Source: Christiangramia oceanisediminis (lineage in GTDB: Bacteria > Bacteroidota > Bacteroidia > Flavobacteriales > Flavobacteriaceae). From it: a DNA stretch of 64,000 nt. The notes under the pieces are model-generated. The model saw nothing but the letters and a program-made list of their open reading frames with translations, did not search any database and was not told the origin of the DNA. The position numbers and the translations under genes are program-made. Below are positions 43,881 through 51,262 of this stretch, one piece after another; position 1 is the stretch's first letter, and each line of letters begins with the position of its first letter. The stretch is from the NCBI RefSeq assembly GCF_022570735.2, contig NZ_JANCNS010000003.1, positions 1 through 64,000 of the forward strand, read 5' to 3'.

Positions 43881-43930
43881 GACTGTTGGTAAGATGAATA
43901 AATCATTTCAATTAAAGAATTATAAAATAA

Positions 43931-45142
43931 ATGGCTAAATATTTAGATACTTCACAGATTTCAAGTGAGTTAATGCAATTATTAAAGGAAGCGAAGGAAA
44001 AAATAATTTTAGTAACCTATTCACTGCAGGTAAATAATCAAATTCAGGAAAGATTAAAAACTAAAAGTAAAGTAGGCTCAATTTCGGAAATTACCATCAT
44101 CTATGGAAATACGAAGCTTAAGGAGCAGGAACTTAAGTGGATGGAAGAGATTGAGGAGCTTAAAGTATATCAGAAAAAAAATCTTCATGCCAAATGCTAT
44201 ATAAATGAAAATAAGGCAATTATTTCTTCTATGAATTTATACGACTATAGTCAAACTTCGAATATCGAGATGGGATTTTTAATTGAAAGAGATAAGGATA
44301 AAGAAGCCTATGAGATGATGATGGAAGATATTTATGATCTTAAAATCAATGGGGATAAAAAGAAATTAAATGAATTGGAAGAAAAGGAAATACCAATTGA
44401 CAAAAACGATATTGATCCAATTAAAAATCAAGAGAAAAATAATATTGAATTAACCTATGTTCAGCAGGTTCAGAAATTTCTTTTAGAAGAGTTTAGAAAA
44501 GATTTATCACATCAATTTAGACAGAAATCCGAAACTATTTTATCGGATAACGATATATTGAACATTATTACCAGTTCTAATATTTCAGAATCTAGCCTTG
44601 TAAATATTTTAAGAAACCGCAAAAAGGCCGATCAGTTATCTAGTCAGATAATAAGTATTATGGAGTATTCCCATAATTTTACAATAGGTGAGATATTAGA
44701 TACACAATATCAAAATGATCAATTTAGTTACGATCAAATTCAAATGAAGACTTTAAGCGAAAACCTAACCAGGTGGTATGACACTAAACAGGAATTACCA
44801 CAAAAAGGTGAAATAGTAGCCGTTAGCTTGAATAAAAATTGGTTTAACGATTATATCATTCTCGAAGAAAGTAATACAGGAATTGAAGATACTACCAGAA
44901 CTATTTTAGACTATTCCAATTCAGTTTATCGATCAACTAAAGAGTTATCAGAAATCACATCTTTAAGCAGCAGAGAAATCAATTCAATTTTGATGGAAAA
45001 TAAACTTATGGAAAAGGAAGGAAATGATTGGTATGCTACTAAAAAAGGTAATAAATATGGAGCTATGCAAAAAGAGGGTAGATATGGTAAATTTATATTA
45101 TGGCCTGAGGAAATAATCGAGCTTTTTAGTCTTACAACATAA
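43931..45142 (+). CDS. PLD-like nuclease domain protein
   Basis: 403 residues. The N-terminal ~150 residues are a phospholipase D-like domain with a modified HKD motif: NLHAKCYINENKAIISSMN (His and Lys present, Glu/Asn where Asp is usual, then Ser and Asn). Such single-HKD proteins are often nucleases that dimerise. The C-terminal half has helices and a final small domain (KELSEITSLSSREINSILME ... GRYGKFILWPEEI) resembling a winged helix for DNA binding. The UvrD helicase gene follows 105 bp later on the same strand, suggesting a two-gene defence system. Confidence 0.7.
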   Translation: MAKYLDTSQISSELMQLLKEAKEKIILVTYSLQVNNQIQERLKTKSKVGSISEITIIYGNTKLKEQELKWMEEIEELKVYQKKNLHAKCYINENKAIISSMNLYDYSQTSNIEMGFLIERDKDKEAYEMMMEDIYDLKINGDKKKLNELEEKEIPIDKNDIDPIKNQEKNNIELTYVQQVQKFLLEEFRKDLSHQFRQKSETILSDNDILNIITSSNISESSLVNILRNRKKADQLSSQIISIMEYSHNFTIGEILDTQYQNDQFSYDQIQMKTLSENLTRWYDTKQELPQKGEIVAVSLNKNWFNDYIILEESNTGIEDTTRTILDYSNSVYRSTKELSEITSLSSREINSILMENKLMEKEGNDWYATKKGNKYGAMQKEGRYGKFILWPEEIIELFSLTT

Positions 45143-45247
45143 TGCTTAGATAATTATTTTTATGTAAATTATTGGCTGCTATCAATAAACTGATTCCCTA
45201 CTCTCCGTTTTTTGTAGTTTGAACCTCCAATACTATAAAACAATAAA

Positions 45248-47305
45248 ATGGATCTATCTGAATTGAATTCTAACCAGCAAAAGGCGGTTACATTTGAGGG
45301 AAAACATTTATTAGTATTAGCTGGGGCAGGCACGGGAAAAACTAAAACTATTATTTCAAGGGCTGCTTATTTGATTTCTCAAGGGGTGGATCCTGGAAAA
45401 ATCCAAATACTCACTTTTACCAAAAGAGCTGCAAGTGAAATCATAAACCGGGTCAAGGCTAATCTAGATAATAGTCAGGCGAAAAACCTAAACGGTTCTA
45501 CTTTCCATTCCTGGTGTAATCAATTGTTGACCAAATTTCCCAACTTATTTGGAACTAAATCATTCACAGTTATTGATCAAGATGATCAGGTAAGCATCAT
45601 GAAATTGGTATGTGGTAATAACTATGTACAGTATGAAGATTTACGGATTAAAGCCGAGGGTTTAATTGATTTGTACTCCTTTGCCAGGAATACTAAAAAA
45701 AGTCTTTCAGATACGATAAGGTTGAAACTTTTCAATAATCTAAATGATGAAGACACCGTAGAAAAAATTAAACTGATCAAACCTAAAATTGAAGTTCTTT
45801 TAAGAGGGTATGAACAGAAGAAAAAGGAAAGAAAATATTTAGATTATGATGATATGCTTTTGGTTGTCGCCATAAGATTAAATAAAGATCCGGAAGCAAG
45901 ACGAGTGGTTAGTTCTCAATACGAACATATACTGGTGGATGAAATGCAAGACACCAACCCTTTACAGTGGGATCTATTAAACCCTTTTCAGAAAATATGT
46001 CATTTGTACTGTGTAGGTGATGATGCACAATCAATATATTCTTTCAGAGGGGCAGATTTCAAGAATGTACATTCCTTTAAAGAACGGGTAGAGAATTCAG
46101 AAGTTTATAAACTGGATCAAAATTATAGATCTACTCAAGAGATTCTGGATATTTCCAATTGGCTTTTAGAGCAATCACCGATAGAATACGGTAAAGAATT
46201 AATCTCTGTTCGTGGGGATGGCAGTGTTCCTGAGATTATAAATGTAGAAAATGAATGGGAGGAAGCCGATTTCATTTCTGAAACTATAATTGAAAACTTC
46301 ACAAAAAACAATAAGACATATAAAGACCATTTGATTCTTTCCCGATCACAGTATTATACCAGGTCATTACAAGCAACTTTTATCAAAAACAAGATCCCGT
46401 ATGTTACATATGGAGGAAGGAAGTTTATGGAATCAGCCCATATAAAAGATATGGTTTCTGCCCTAAGAGTCGTAAACAACAAGGATGATGAGATAGCCTG
46501 GATGCGATATTTAAGTATCTGGGAAGGTATAGGGGAAATTAAAGCAGCTAGGTATACTGGTGAACTTTTATTTCAGAAATCAATCGAGGATTGTATTGAT
46601 TGGCTAAAATCCATCATTCTGGAAAACGATGGGAAAATTATAGCCGATGTGATAGAAACTATTGCTAAAAATAGAGATAACCTTAAAGAGGCGGTAGATG
46701 GTTCCTTTCACTTAATGGAGGAAAGATTAGCTTTTAAATACAGAAAAGACTGGGAAAATAAAAGAAAGGGAGATTTTCCTGTATTAGGTATACTTGCTAA
46801 AAACTATTCCACTTTAGGAGAGTTTATTACCGAGTGTACTTTAGATAATGCAACTGACATCAATAACTCTCCAGTTCTTGCTGATTCATTTATAAATAGG
46901 TCAGAGGATAAAGATCATGTAATAATTTCTACAATTCATTCAGCAAAAGGTCTTGAATCTGACGTTTGCTTTGTTCTGAATGTATCTCCAAAGGCATTTC
47001 CATCATCCTGGACACTTGGAAATATTGATGAAGTTGAGGAAGAGAGAAGAGTATTATATGTTGCAATGACTAGAGCAAAAAACCAATTATTTATTACTAG
47101 GAATATTCATTCATTACATGCGCAGAGTTCTTCAAGTGTCCAAAATAATGGTGAAATAAAACCTCTACAACCCGAAACTTATTTTCTGCATGGTTTACCG
47201 GAAGAAATGGTAGAGCAATCTACCAAGGAAAGGTTTGAACAAGCTGCTAAAGATATAGAAGAACCTAATAAAATTGATTTATCCTCTGGAATGGACTTTA
47301 GTTAA
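45248..47305 (+). CDS. UvrD/PcrA-like SF1 DNA helicase
   Basis: 685 residues of superfamily 1A helicase. Q motif LNSNQQKAV, motif I VLAGAGTGKTKTII, Ia LTFTKRAASEI, II HILVDEMQDTN, III VGDDAQSIYSFRGAD, IV LDQNYRST, V STIHSAKGLESDVCF and VI EERRVLYVAMTRAK are all visible. It is 3'-5' by family. It is not the housekeeping UvrD by context, since it sits inside the element beside a PLD-nuclease gene. UvrD-like helicases paired with a nuclease are a known theme in phage defence (Gabija), but the nuclease there is of another family. Confidence 0.88.
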   Translation: MDLSELNSNQQKAVTFEGKHLLVLAGAGTGKTKTIISRAAYLISQGVDPGKIQILTFTKRAASEIINRVKANLDNSQAKNLNGSTFHSWCNQLLTKFPNLFGTKSFTVIDQDDQVSIMKLVCGNNYVQYEDLRIKAEGLIDLYSFARNTKKSLSDTIRLKLFNNLNDEDTVEKIKLIKPKIEVLLRGYEQKKKERKYLDYDDMLLVVAIRLNKDPEARRVVSSQYEHILVDEMQDTNPLQWDLLNPFQKICHLYCVGDDAQSIYSFRGADFKNVHSFKERVENSEVYKLDQNYRSTQEILDISNWLLEQSPIEYGKELISVRGDGSVPEIINVENEWEEADFISETIIENFTKNNKTYKDHLILSRSQYYTRSLQATFIKNKIPYVTYGGRKFMESAHIKDMVSALRVVNNKDDEIAWMRYLSIWEGIGEIKAARYTGELLFQKSIEDCIDWLKSIILENDGKIIADVIETIAKNRDNLKEAVDGSFHLMEERLAFKYRKDWENKRKGDFPVLGILAKNYSTLGEFITECTLDNATDINNSPVLADSFINRSEDKDHVIISTIHSAKGLESDVCFVLNVSPKAFPSSWTLGNIDEVEEERRVLYVAMTRAKNQLFITRNIHSLHAQSSSSVQNNGEIKPLQPETYFLHGLPEEMVEQSTKERFEQAAKDIEEPNKIDLSSGMDFS

Positions 47306-47439
47306 TAGTGTAATACTGGTTTAAAAATTACTAGGTAATTTGAATTTACATTATCATTATTTAAAACAAACAATGACTAAAAATTTTTCAGTAAATTCTC
47401 ATTTATTTTGAACTGTTGATAATGGGTTTGTACCTAGAT

Positions 47440-47455
47440 TACACCTCGTTTTTGG
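47440..47455 (+). repeat. Right-end arm-type motif of element 1
   Basis: The 16 bases TACACCTCGTTTTTGG, of which TACACCTC is the octamer of the left array, are repeated exactly at 51,111-51,126. Each copy lies about 40 bp before an att-like AAAACTTCTGT. The stretch 47,306-47,485 holds no gene. Confidence 0.65.
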
Positions 47456-47485
47456 CTAACGCCAGTAATAATGGGAATTGAAAAC

Positions 47486-47524
47486 TTCTGTATTGGCAAA
47501 TAAACAGAAGATTTTATTTGATAT
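47486..47524 (+). other. attR of element 1 / left att of element 2
   Basis: An exact copy of the 39-bp attL. The mnmE reading frame is not continued upstream of it, so only the last five codons and stop are duplicated here. Three ATTTGAT-like decamers follow, as at attL. Confidence 0.9.
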
Positions 47525-47592
47525 CATTTGATATCATTTCATATTAAATGGCTGTTAGTACAGCTCTTTTACACATCCAGACCACCTCCACA

Positions 47593-47652
47593 AGAGCTAA
47601 TTAGGCCCAGGGAAAATATGCGATCAAAGATAGATCCAAAGCAAAACTCTTA
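47593..47652 (+). pseudogene. Integrase gene relic
   Basis: The translation reads AQGKYAIKDRSKAKLL just after a stop codon, matching AQGKYGIKDRSKGKLL of the intact integrase (residues 78-93). At the DNA level most of the 60 bases agree with 19,376-19,435. The preceding 235 bp of the gene and everything after are missing, proving that a homologous element once started here. Confidence 0.8.
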
Positions 47653-47997
47653 TCACGAGGCTATATTTTAAGAACCTGGTGTTTACTTTTCATCTCAATA
47701 ACGCACAGGAATTATTGGCAAGGTTAGGAACGGCAGATGCGGGGCTTTATTAATTCCCTTAAAAATCACCATTATATTTTTTTTCAAACCGAAACGGTAA
47801 AATTGATCAAATTCGAAAATGATTATTTTATAAAAAAATAAATGATCAACCCGACCAATCCGGCTGGCCTTTGACTCCAGACTTCCCCCTGATGGCAGCC
47901 TTGAAAAACCTATTTCAATTCTCTAAGAATTAGAAGCCTCTCCAGTGGATAATAATCGGTGAACCAAAAAACTATTTCTATATTTAGGAAACCTTAA
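47653..47997. other. Non-coding leader of element 2 cargo
   Basis: No intact gene. The part at 47,703-47,748 (GCACAGGAA, CAAGGTTAG, GGGGCTT blocks) aligns with 27,441-27,488 upstream of the other Crp/Fnr gene; the final ACTATTTCTATATTTAGG resembles ACTATTTTTATACCTGAGG before that gene. Between them is a degraded AT-rich stretch with a short GC-richer patch (47,840-47,940). Confidence 0.5.
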
Positions 47998-48588
47998 ATG
48001 AAGATGGTGGAAATTTTACAAAAAAATCTTCAACGTACTCTTGGAAGCAGCATTCCCAACGAACTAATTGATCTTCTCGTCAAATATTCCTTTCAAAAAT
48101 CATTTGATAAAAAGGAACTCCTGGCCGAGGCAGGTGTTGATTGTAAATACCAGTATTTTATACTCGAAGGATCGGCATATTCTTTTTATGTCAATGATAA
48201 AGGTGAGAAAAACGTCATTCAGCTGGCGATCGAAGAATACTGGATTACCGATGCTGCAAGTTATTTTACGGGGAAGCCCGCGGTGGCCACTATTGAAACC
48301 CTGGAACCAACTACAGCCCTTCTAATTAATCGCAAGGATTATGATAAGCTTTGCTGTTCGCACCCGCTTTTTGACAAATTTTTTCGTATCCTGATGCAAA
48401 ATGCCCTGGCTTCATTACACCAACGAATTGCTAAAACAATCAGCGAAGAAGCCGAATTACGATACCGGGAATTTTCAGAAAAGTATCCTCATTTTATCCA
48501 GCGTATTCCTCAATACCTAATAGCCTCTTACCTGGGAATAAGACCTCAATCCCTGAGCCGAATTCGTAAGAATATTTTTCAAAAGTGA
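47998..48588 (+). CDS. Crp/Fnr family regulator (element 2)
   Basis: A 196-residue Crp/Fnr-type factor with a sensor beta roll (LAEAGVDCKYQYFILEGSAY) and a C-terminal helix-turn-helix (LIASYLGIRPQSLSRIRKNI). It is homologous over its whole length to the element 1 regulator; the recognition helix is close (PESLSRVRRDL versus PQSLSRIRKNI). Two TTAAC-N4-G(T/G)(T/G)AA-like dyads lie between it and the YceI gene, so it probably activates that operon. The ligand is not evident; Cys113 and a CC pair (about 119) could be redox sensors, but that is a guess. Confidence 0.88.
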   Translation: MKMVEILQKNLQRTLGSSIPNELIDLLVKYSFQKSFDKKELLAEAGVDCKYQYFILEGSAYSFYVNDKGEKNVIQLAIEEYWITDAASYFTGKPAVATIETLEPTTALLINRKDYDKLCCSHPLFDKFFRILMQNALASLHQRIAKTISEEAELRYREFSEKYPHFIQRIPQYLIASYLGIRPQSLSRIRKNIFQK

Positions 48589-48606
48589 ATTTTCATGTTT
48601 CCGAAG

Positions 48607-48650
48607 TTAACATAGGTTAATCATTTTAAACAATGATAAACTGATCTTTG
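48607..48650 (+). promoter_or_regulatory. Class II-like Crp/Fnr promoter P1
   Basis: The perfect dyad TTAAC-ATAG-GTTAA (48,607-48,620) lies exactly 40 bp, start to start, before the TTTG of GATCTTTG. Its centre would be near -41.5 from the expected start point, the class II activator position. Confidence 0.6.
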
Positions 48651-48685
48651 TAAAGCAGGAAAATGGTTTAAACTCTTGATATTAC

Positions 48686-48714
48686 TGAATCATTTTTAGG
48701 TAATACCTGATTCA
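48686..48714 (+). other. Hairpin between the two promoters
   Basis: TGAATCA pairs with TGATTCA (7 bp), and inside it AGGTA pairs with TACCT. The structure lies in the RNA made from P1 and ends 10 bp before the P2 dyad. There is no T run after it; attenuation or an operator are both possible. Confidence 0.4.
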
Positions 48715-48723
48715 CTTAATAAA

Positions 48724-48767
48724 TTAACATAGGTGAACGAAATAGCGGAGCTCAAGACCAATCTTTG
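48724..48767 (+). promoter_or_regulatory. Class II-like Crp/Fnr promoter P2
   Basis: TTAAC-ATAG-GTGAA (48,724-48,737) lies exactly 40 bp before the TTTG of AATCTTTG, the same geometry as P1 117 bp upstream. The bases between dyad and -7 box are not otherwise similar, so the shared spacing points to selection. Confidence 0.6.
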
Positions 48768-48798
48768 CAGAATATTAATGAATAAGAAAGATAATAGT

Positions 48799-49338
48799 AT
48801 GGAAACAAATAACACGGTTTGGAAATTAGATCCTTCGCACAGTGAACTTACTTTTAAGGTAAAACACCTTATGATCAGCAATGTTAAAGGGGAATTTCAA
48901 GAATTTGATGCTAAAATCGTTTCTCAAGGAAAGGATTTTGACAAAGCCAATGTTACAGCCACAATTGATGCAAATTCGATCTATACCAATAATAAAGATC
49001 GTGACACTCACCTTAGAAGTACCGATTTCTTCGATGTGGAAAACAATAAAGAATTAAAATTTGAAGGGACAGCACTTGAAAAACTGGATGAGGACAACTA
49101 TAAATTAACAGGACTACTGACTATTAAAGGAAATTCAAAAGAAGTAACTTTAGATGTTGAACACGGCGGAATGATGAAAGATCCTTATGGCCAGGAGAAA
49201 GCCGGATTTTCAATAAGCGGTAAGATAAACCGGAAAGAATTTGGTTTAACATGGAATGCAGCACTGGAAACCGGCGGAGTCATGGTAAGTGATGAAGTCC
49301 GCCTAAATGGAGAACTTCAGTTCGTAAAACAAGCCTAG
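48799..49338 (+). CDS. YceI family protein
   Basis: About 179 residues from METNNTVWKLDPSHSELTFK. The lipocalin-like YceI fold is seen in WKLDPSHSELTFKVKHLMIS at the start and the repeated strands through KINRKEFGLTWNAALETGGVMVSDEVRL. The family binds polyisoprenoids or other hydrophobic molecules; this version lacks a signal peptide and so is cytosolic. In-frame starts further upstream (ATG 48,778 or 48,733 codon) exist, but P2 would start transcription after 48,770, which favours the later ATG. It lies 5 bp from the dioxygenase gene and is thus in an operon. Confidence 0.88.
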   Translation: METNNTVWKLDPSHSELTFKVKHLMISNVKGEFQEFDAKIVSQGKDFDKANVTATIDANSIYTNNKDRDTHLRSTDFFDVENNKELKFEGTALEKLDEDNYKLTGLLTIKGNSKEVTLDVEHGGMMKDPYGQEKAGFSISGKINRKEFGLTWNAALETGGVMVSDEVRLNGELQFVKQA

Positions 49339-49343
49339 AAATT

Positions 49344-50282
49344 ATGGAAAACAAAATATTAGGATTACATCATATTACGGCAATCGCGGGTGATCCACAG
49401 AGAAATTATGACTTTTATACCAAAACCCTTGGGTTAAGAATGGTAAAGAAAACAGTGAACTTTGACGATCCTCAAACCTATCATTTTTACTTTGGTGATG
49501 AAGTGGGATCCCCCGGAAGTATACTTACTTTTTTCCCATGGCCAAATGTTAGGCAGGGAAAAGACGGTGCCGGGATGGCTACCGAAATAGGATATTCGGT
49601 ACCAAAAGGCAGCCTTGAGTTCTGGAAAGATCGTTTTGAGGAAAAGAATGTAAGGCATTACCAAATTACCGAGCAATTTGGAGAGAGAAAACTGCCTTTT
49701 CAGGATCCTGATGGCTTAAAGCTGAGCCTTATTGAAGCTGAACATGCTGACGACCGAAAGGGCTATGAAACTGCAGAAGTAAAGACAAATGCGGCCCTGA
49801 AAGGCTTTCACGGAGTTACTCTAAGTCTGAATAATATTGGAGCAACTGCAGAGATATTGACCGAGGTTTTTGGGTACAAAAAAGAGCGGTCTGAAGGTAA
49901 TCTAACCCGTTACAAAACTGATAGCGTTAAAAATGCAGCGATAGTAGATCTTTTGGAGTTGCCTGATCTTCCAAGGGGCCTTAATGCAGGTGGAACAAAT
50001 CACCACGTAGCTTTCAGAGTTAAAGATGAGGAAACTCTTATGGCGATCAGAGAGAAAGTTCTTAAAAAAGGATTGCAGATTACTGAGAAAATCGATCGTG
50101 ATTACTTTTTTTCTCTTTATTTCAGAGAACCGGGAGGAGTGCTCTTTGAGATCGCAACAGATAATCCCGGATTTGCGACAGATGAAACCGTTCAAGAACT
50201 GGGAAGCAGCCTTCAGTTACCAGACAGATATGAGGGCGCAAGAGAGCAGATAGAAAAAGCACTGCCAAAATTGAAACACTAA
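49344..50282 (+). CDS. VOC-family ring-cleaving dioxygenase, MhqO-like
   Basis: 312 residues, a double vicinal-oxygen-chelate fold. The N-terminal half has LHHITAIAGDPQRNYDFYTK (metal His) and the second half LKGFHGVTLSLNN and TNHHVAFRVKDEETL, with the Glu ligand in GGVLFEIATDNPGF. MhqO of Bacillus subtilis has this form and belongs to the methylhydroquinone-inducible regulon. The substrate here is inferred to be a quinone or hydroquinone derivative. The MhqD-like esterase gene follows after a hairpin. Confidence 0.85.
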   Translation: MENKILGLHHITAIAGDPQRNYDFYTKTLGLRMVKKTVNFDDPQTYHFYFGDEVGSPGSILTFFPWPNVRQGKDGAGMATEIGYSVPKGSLEFWKDRFEEKNVRHYQITEQFGERKLPFQDPDGLKLSLIEAEHADDRKGYETAEVKTNAALKGFHGVTLSLNNIGATAEILTEVFGYKKERSEGNLTRYKTDSVKNAAIVDLLELPDLPRGLNAGGTNHHVAFRVKDEETLMAIREKVLKKGLQITEKIDRDYFFSLYFREPGGVLFEIATDNPGFATDETVQELGSSLQLPDRYEGAREQIEKALPKLKH

Positions 50283-50295
50283 ATTCATAGATATT

Positions 50296-50337
50296 GGTTC
50301 GGAGTAAAGATTCAGGTATTTTTTGCTCCGAATTTTT
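50296..50337 (+). terminator. Terminator/attenuator between the dioxygenase and esterase genes
   Basis: TTCGGAG and CTCCGAA are 7-bp complements that extend by A/T pairs, followed by TTTTTTC. The esterase gene starts 18 bp later and has no obvious promoter of its own, so partial readthrough is likely. Confidence 0.6.
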
Positions 50338-50355
50338 TCTTTTAAACATCAAATT

Positions 50356-50976
50356 ATGCATACCAAAAACATAATTACCGGCGGGAAGAAAATTTCAGAA
50401 GCAAGCAAAGTACTTATCCTACTCCACGGCCGTGGAGGTAACGCACAGAATATCCTTTCCCTGGCCAATGATCTAAAAACCACAGATTTCGCACTTTTTG
50501 CACCTCAGGCAACCAATAACACCTGGTATCCTTATTCCTTCCTCGCGCCGCCAAGTCAAAATGAACCATGGCTTTCTTCAGGCTTAGATATAGTATATAA
50601 ACTTCTTGAAGAGGTTAAAGCTGAAGGAATTGCTTCTGAAGATATTTACTTTGGTGGATTCTCACAAGGCGCCTGTCTAACTGCAGAATTCGTAACAAGA
50701 AATGCAGAAAAATTTGGAGGGGTGGTGCTTTTTACCGGTGGATTAATTGGGGATAAAATTTATTCTGAGAACTATAATGGAAACTTCAATGGCACCCCGG
50801 TTTTTATAGGATCTGGAAATCCTGATGCTCATGTTCCTGTTGAAAGGGTAAAAGAAACCCAGAAAATAATGGAAAGCATGAATGCCAAAGTAAACGTCGC
50901 AATTTATGACAACAGGCCGCATACCATTTCTCAGGATGAGATCGAAAAAGCTAATCAACTGGTTTTTACAAAATAA
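50356..50976 (+). CDS. Carboxylesterase/phospholipase-like hydrolase, MhqD-like
   Basis: 206 residues of alpha/beta hydrolase (phospholipase/carboxylesterase type). Oxyanion-side HGRGGN (about 31-36), nucleophile elbow GGFSQGAC (Ser, about 104) and late Asp (SGNPDAHVPVERV) and His (NRPHTIS) complete the triad. MhqD-like enzymes pair with MhqO-like dioxygenases in quinone resistance. I start it at the ATG giving MHTKNIITGG; an in-frame TTG upstream lies inside the terminator and is unlikely. Confidence 0.87.
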   Translation: MHTKNIITGGKKISEASKVLILLHGRGGNAQNILSLANDLKTTDFALFAPQATNNTWYPYSFLAPPSQNEPWLSSGLDIVYKLLEEVKAEGIASEDIYFGGFSQGACLTAEFVTRNAEKFGGVVLFTGGLIGDKIYSENYNGNFNGTPVFIGSGNPDAHVPVERVKETQKIMESMNAKVNVAIYDNRPHTISQDEIEKANQLVFTK

Positions 50977-50994
50977 GAACCTGCGTCCCGGTAG

Positions 50995-51150
50995 ATAATT
51001 CACTGTATAACAAAGCCGGCATATTCGAAAGTGTACAAAGCGACCAGGGAATATACCTACGATTTTGGTGATAAACAGTTCGAAGATCTTGAAAAACACT
51101 GGTGCCTGAATACACCTCGTTTTTGGACAAGCCCTAAAACCAAGAGCTAA
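50995..51150 (+). pseudogene. Short open frame, possible gene relic
   Basis: 51 sense codons without a start, including KVYKATREYTYDFGDKQFED, end in a stop at 51,148-51,150. The part before the right-end motif has coding character, but the last 12 codons are the mobile-element end itself, so the frame probably ran into the element end by chance. No family was recognised. Confidence 0.35.
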
Positions 51151-51190
51151 AAACTTCTGTTTTAAATAGAAAAACACAGAGTTTTATTTC
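51111..51190 (+). other. Worn right end and att of element 2
   Basis: TACACCTCGTTTTTGG (51,111-51,126) is an exact copy of the right-end motif of element 1. At the same distance (39 versus 41 bp) comes AAAACTTCTGT (51,150-51,160), then a degenerate att core (TTTAAATAGAAAAACACAGA, GTTTTATTT) compared with GTATTGGCAAATAAACAGAA, GATTTTATTT. Confidence 0.65.
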
Positions 51191-51262
51191 TTAAGTTCCA
51201 AAATCCCATTTAACCAACTTTCCCTAACTTGGTTTACATTTAAGGAATTCTGAAGTTAGATT

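Larger units (their letters stand above)
18911..47524 (+). mobile_element. Integrative mobilizable element 1 in the mnmE 3' end
   Basis: About 28.6 kb bounded by a perfect 39-bp direct repeat (18,911-18,949 and 47,486-47,524). Contents in order: integrase, AbiE-like pair, HTH regulators, VapE ATPase, Toprim primase, MobC, relaxase, stress cargo and defence cargo. No coupling protein, VirB4-like ATPase or other type IV secretion gene is present, so it would need a helper to transfer. No transposase was seen. Much of the cargo (33.7-40 kb) is visibly more AT-rich than the flanking chromosome. Confidence 0.88.
47486..51190 (+). mobile_element. Decayed tandem element 2
   Basis: About 3.7 kb from the shared att to a worn att at 51,150-51,190. 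It retains, in the order of element 1: att, degenerate arm sites (47,557-47,588), a scrap of integrase, the leader upstream of the cargo (47,703-47,748), a Crp/Fnr gene, and cargo (YceI, MhqO, MhqD), then the right-end motif. Integrase, replication and mob genes are gone, so it cannot move unaided. Confidence 0.7.

Noticed and set aside
43931-47305. Gabija system
   Set aside because: The helicase fits GajB in type, but the partner is a PLD-like HKD protein and not an OLD/Toprim nuclease like GajA.
18911-47524. Self-transmissible conjugative element
   Set aside because: No TraG/VirD4 coupling protein, VirB4-like ATPase or other transfer-apparatus gene was seen; only relaxase, MobC and a small membrane protein are present.
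47840-47940. Coding relic in the leader of element 2
   Set aside because: The patch is GC-richer and has short open stretches in three frames, but none shows similarity to anything that I recognise, so no gene is claimed.
50995-51150. A real small gene before the right end of element 2
   Set aside because: No start codon, and the last codons are the mobile-element terminal motif, which is also found outside any such frame at 47,440.
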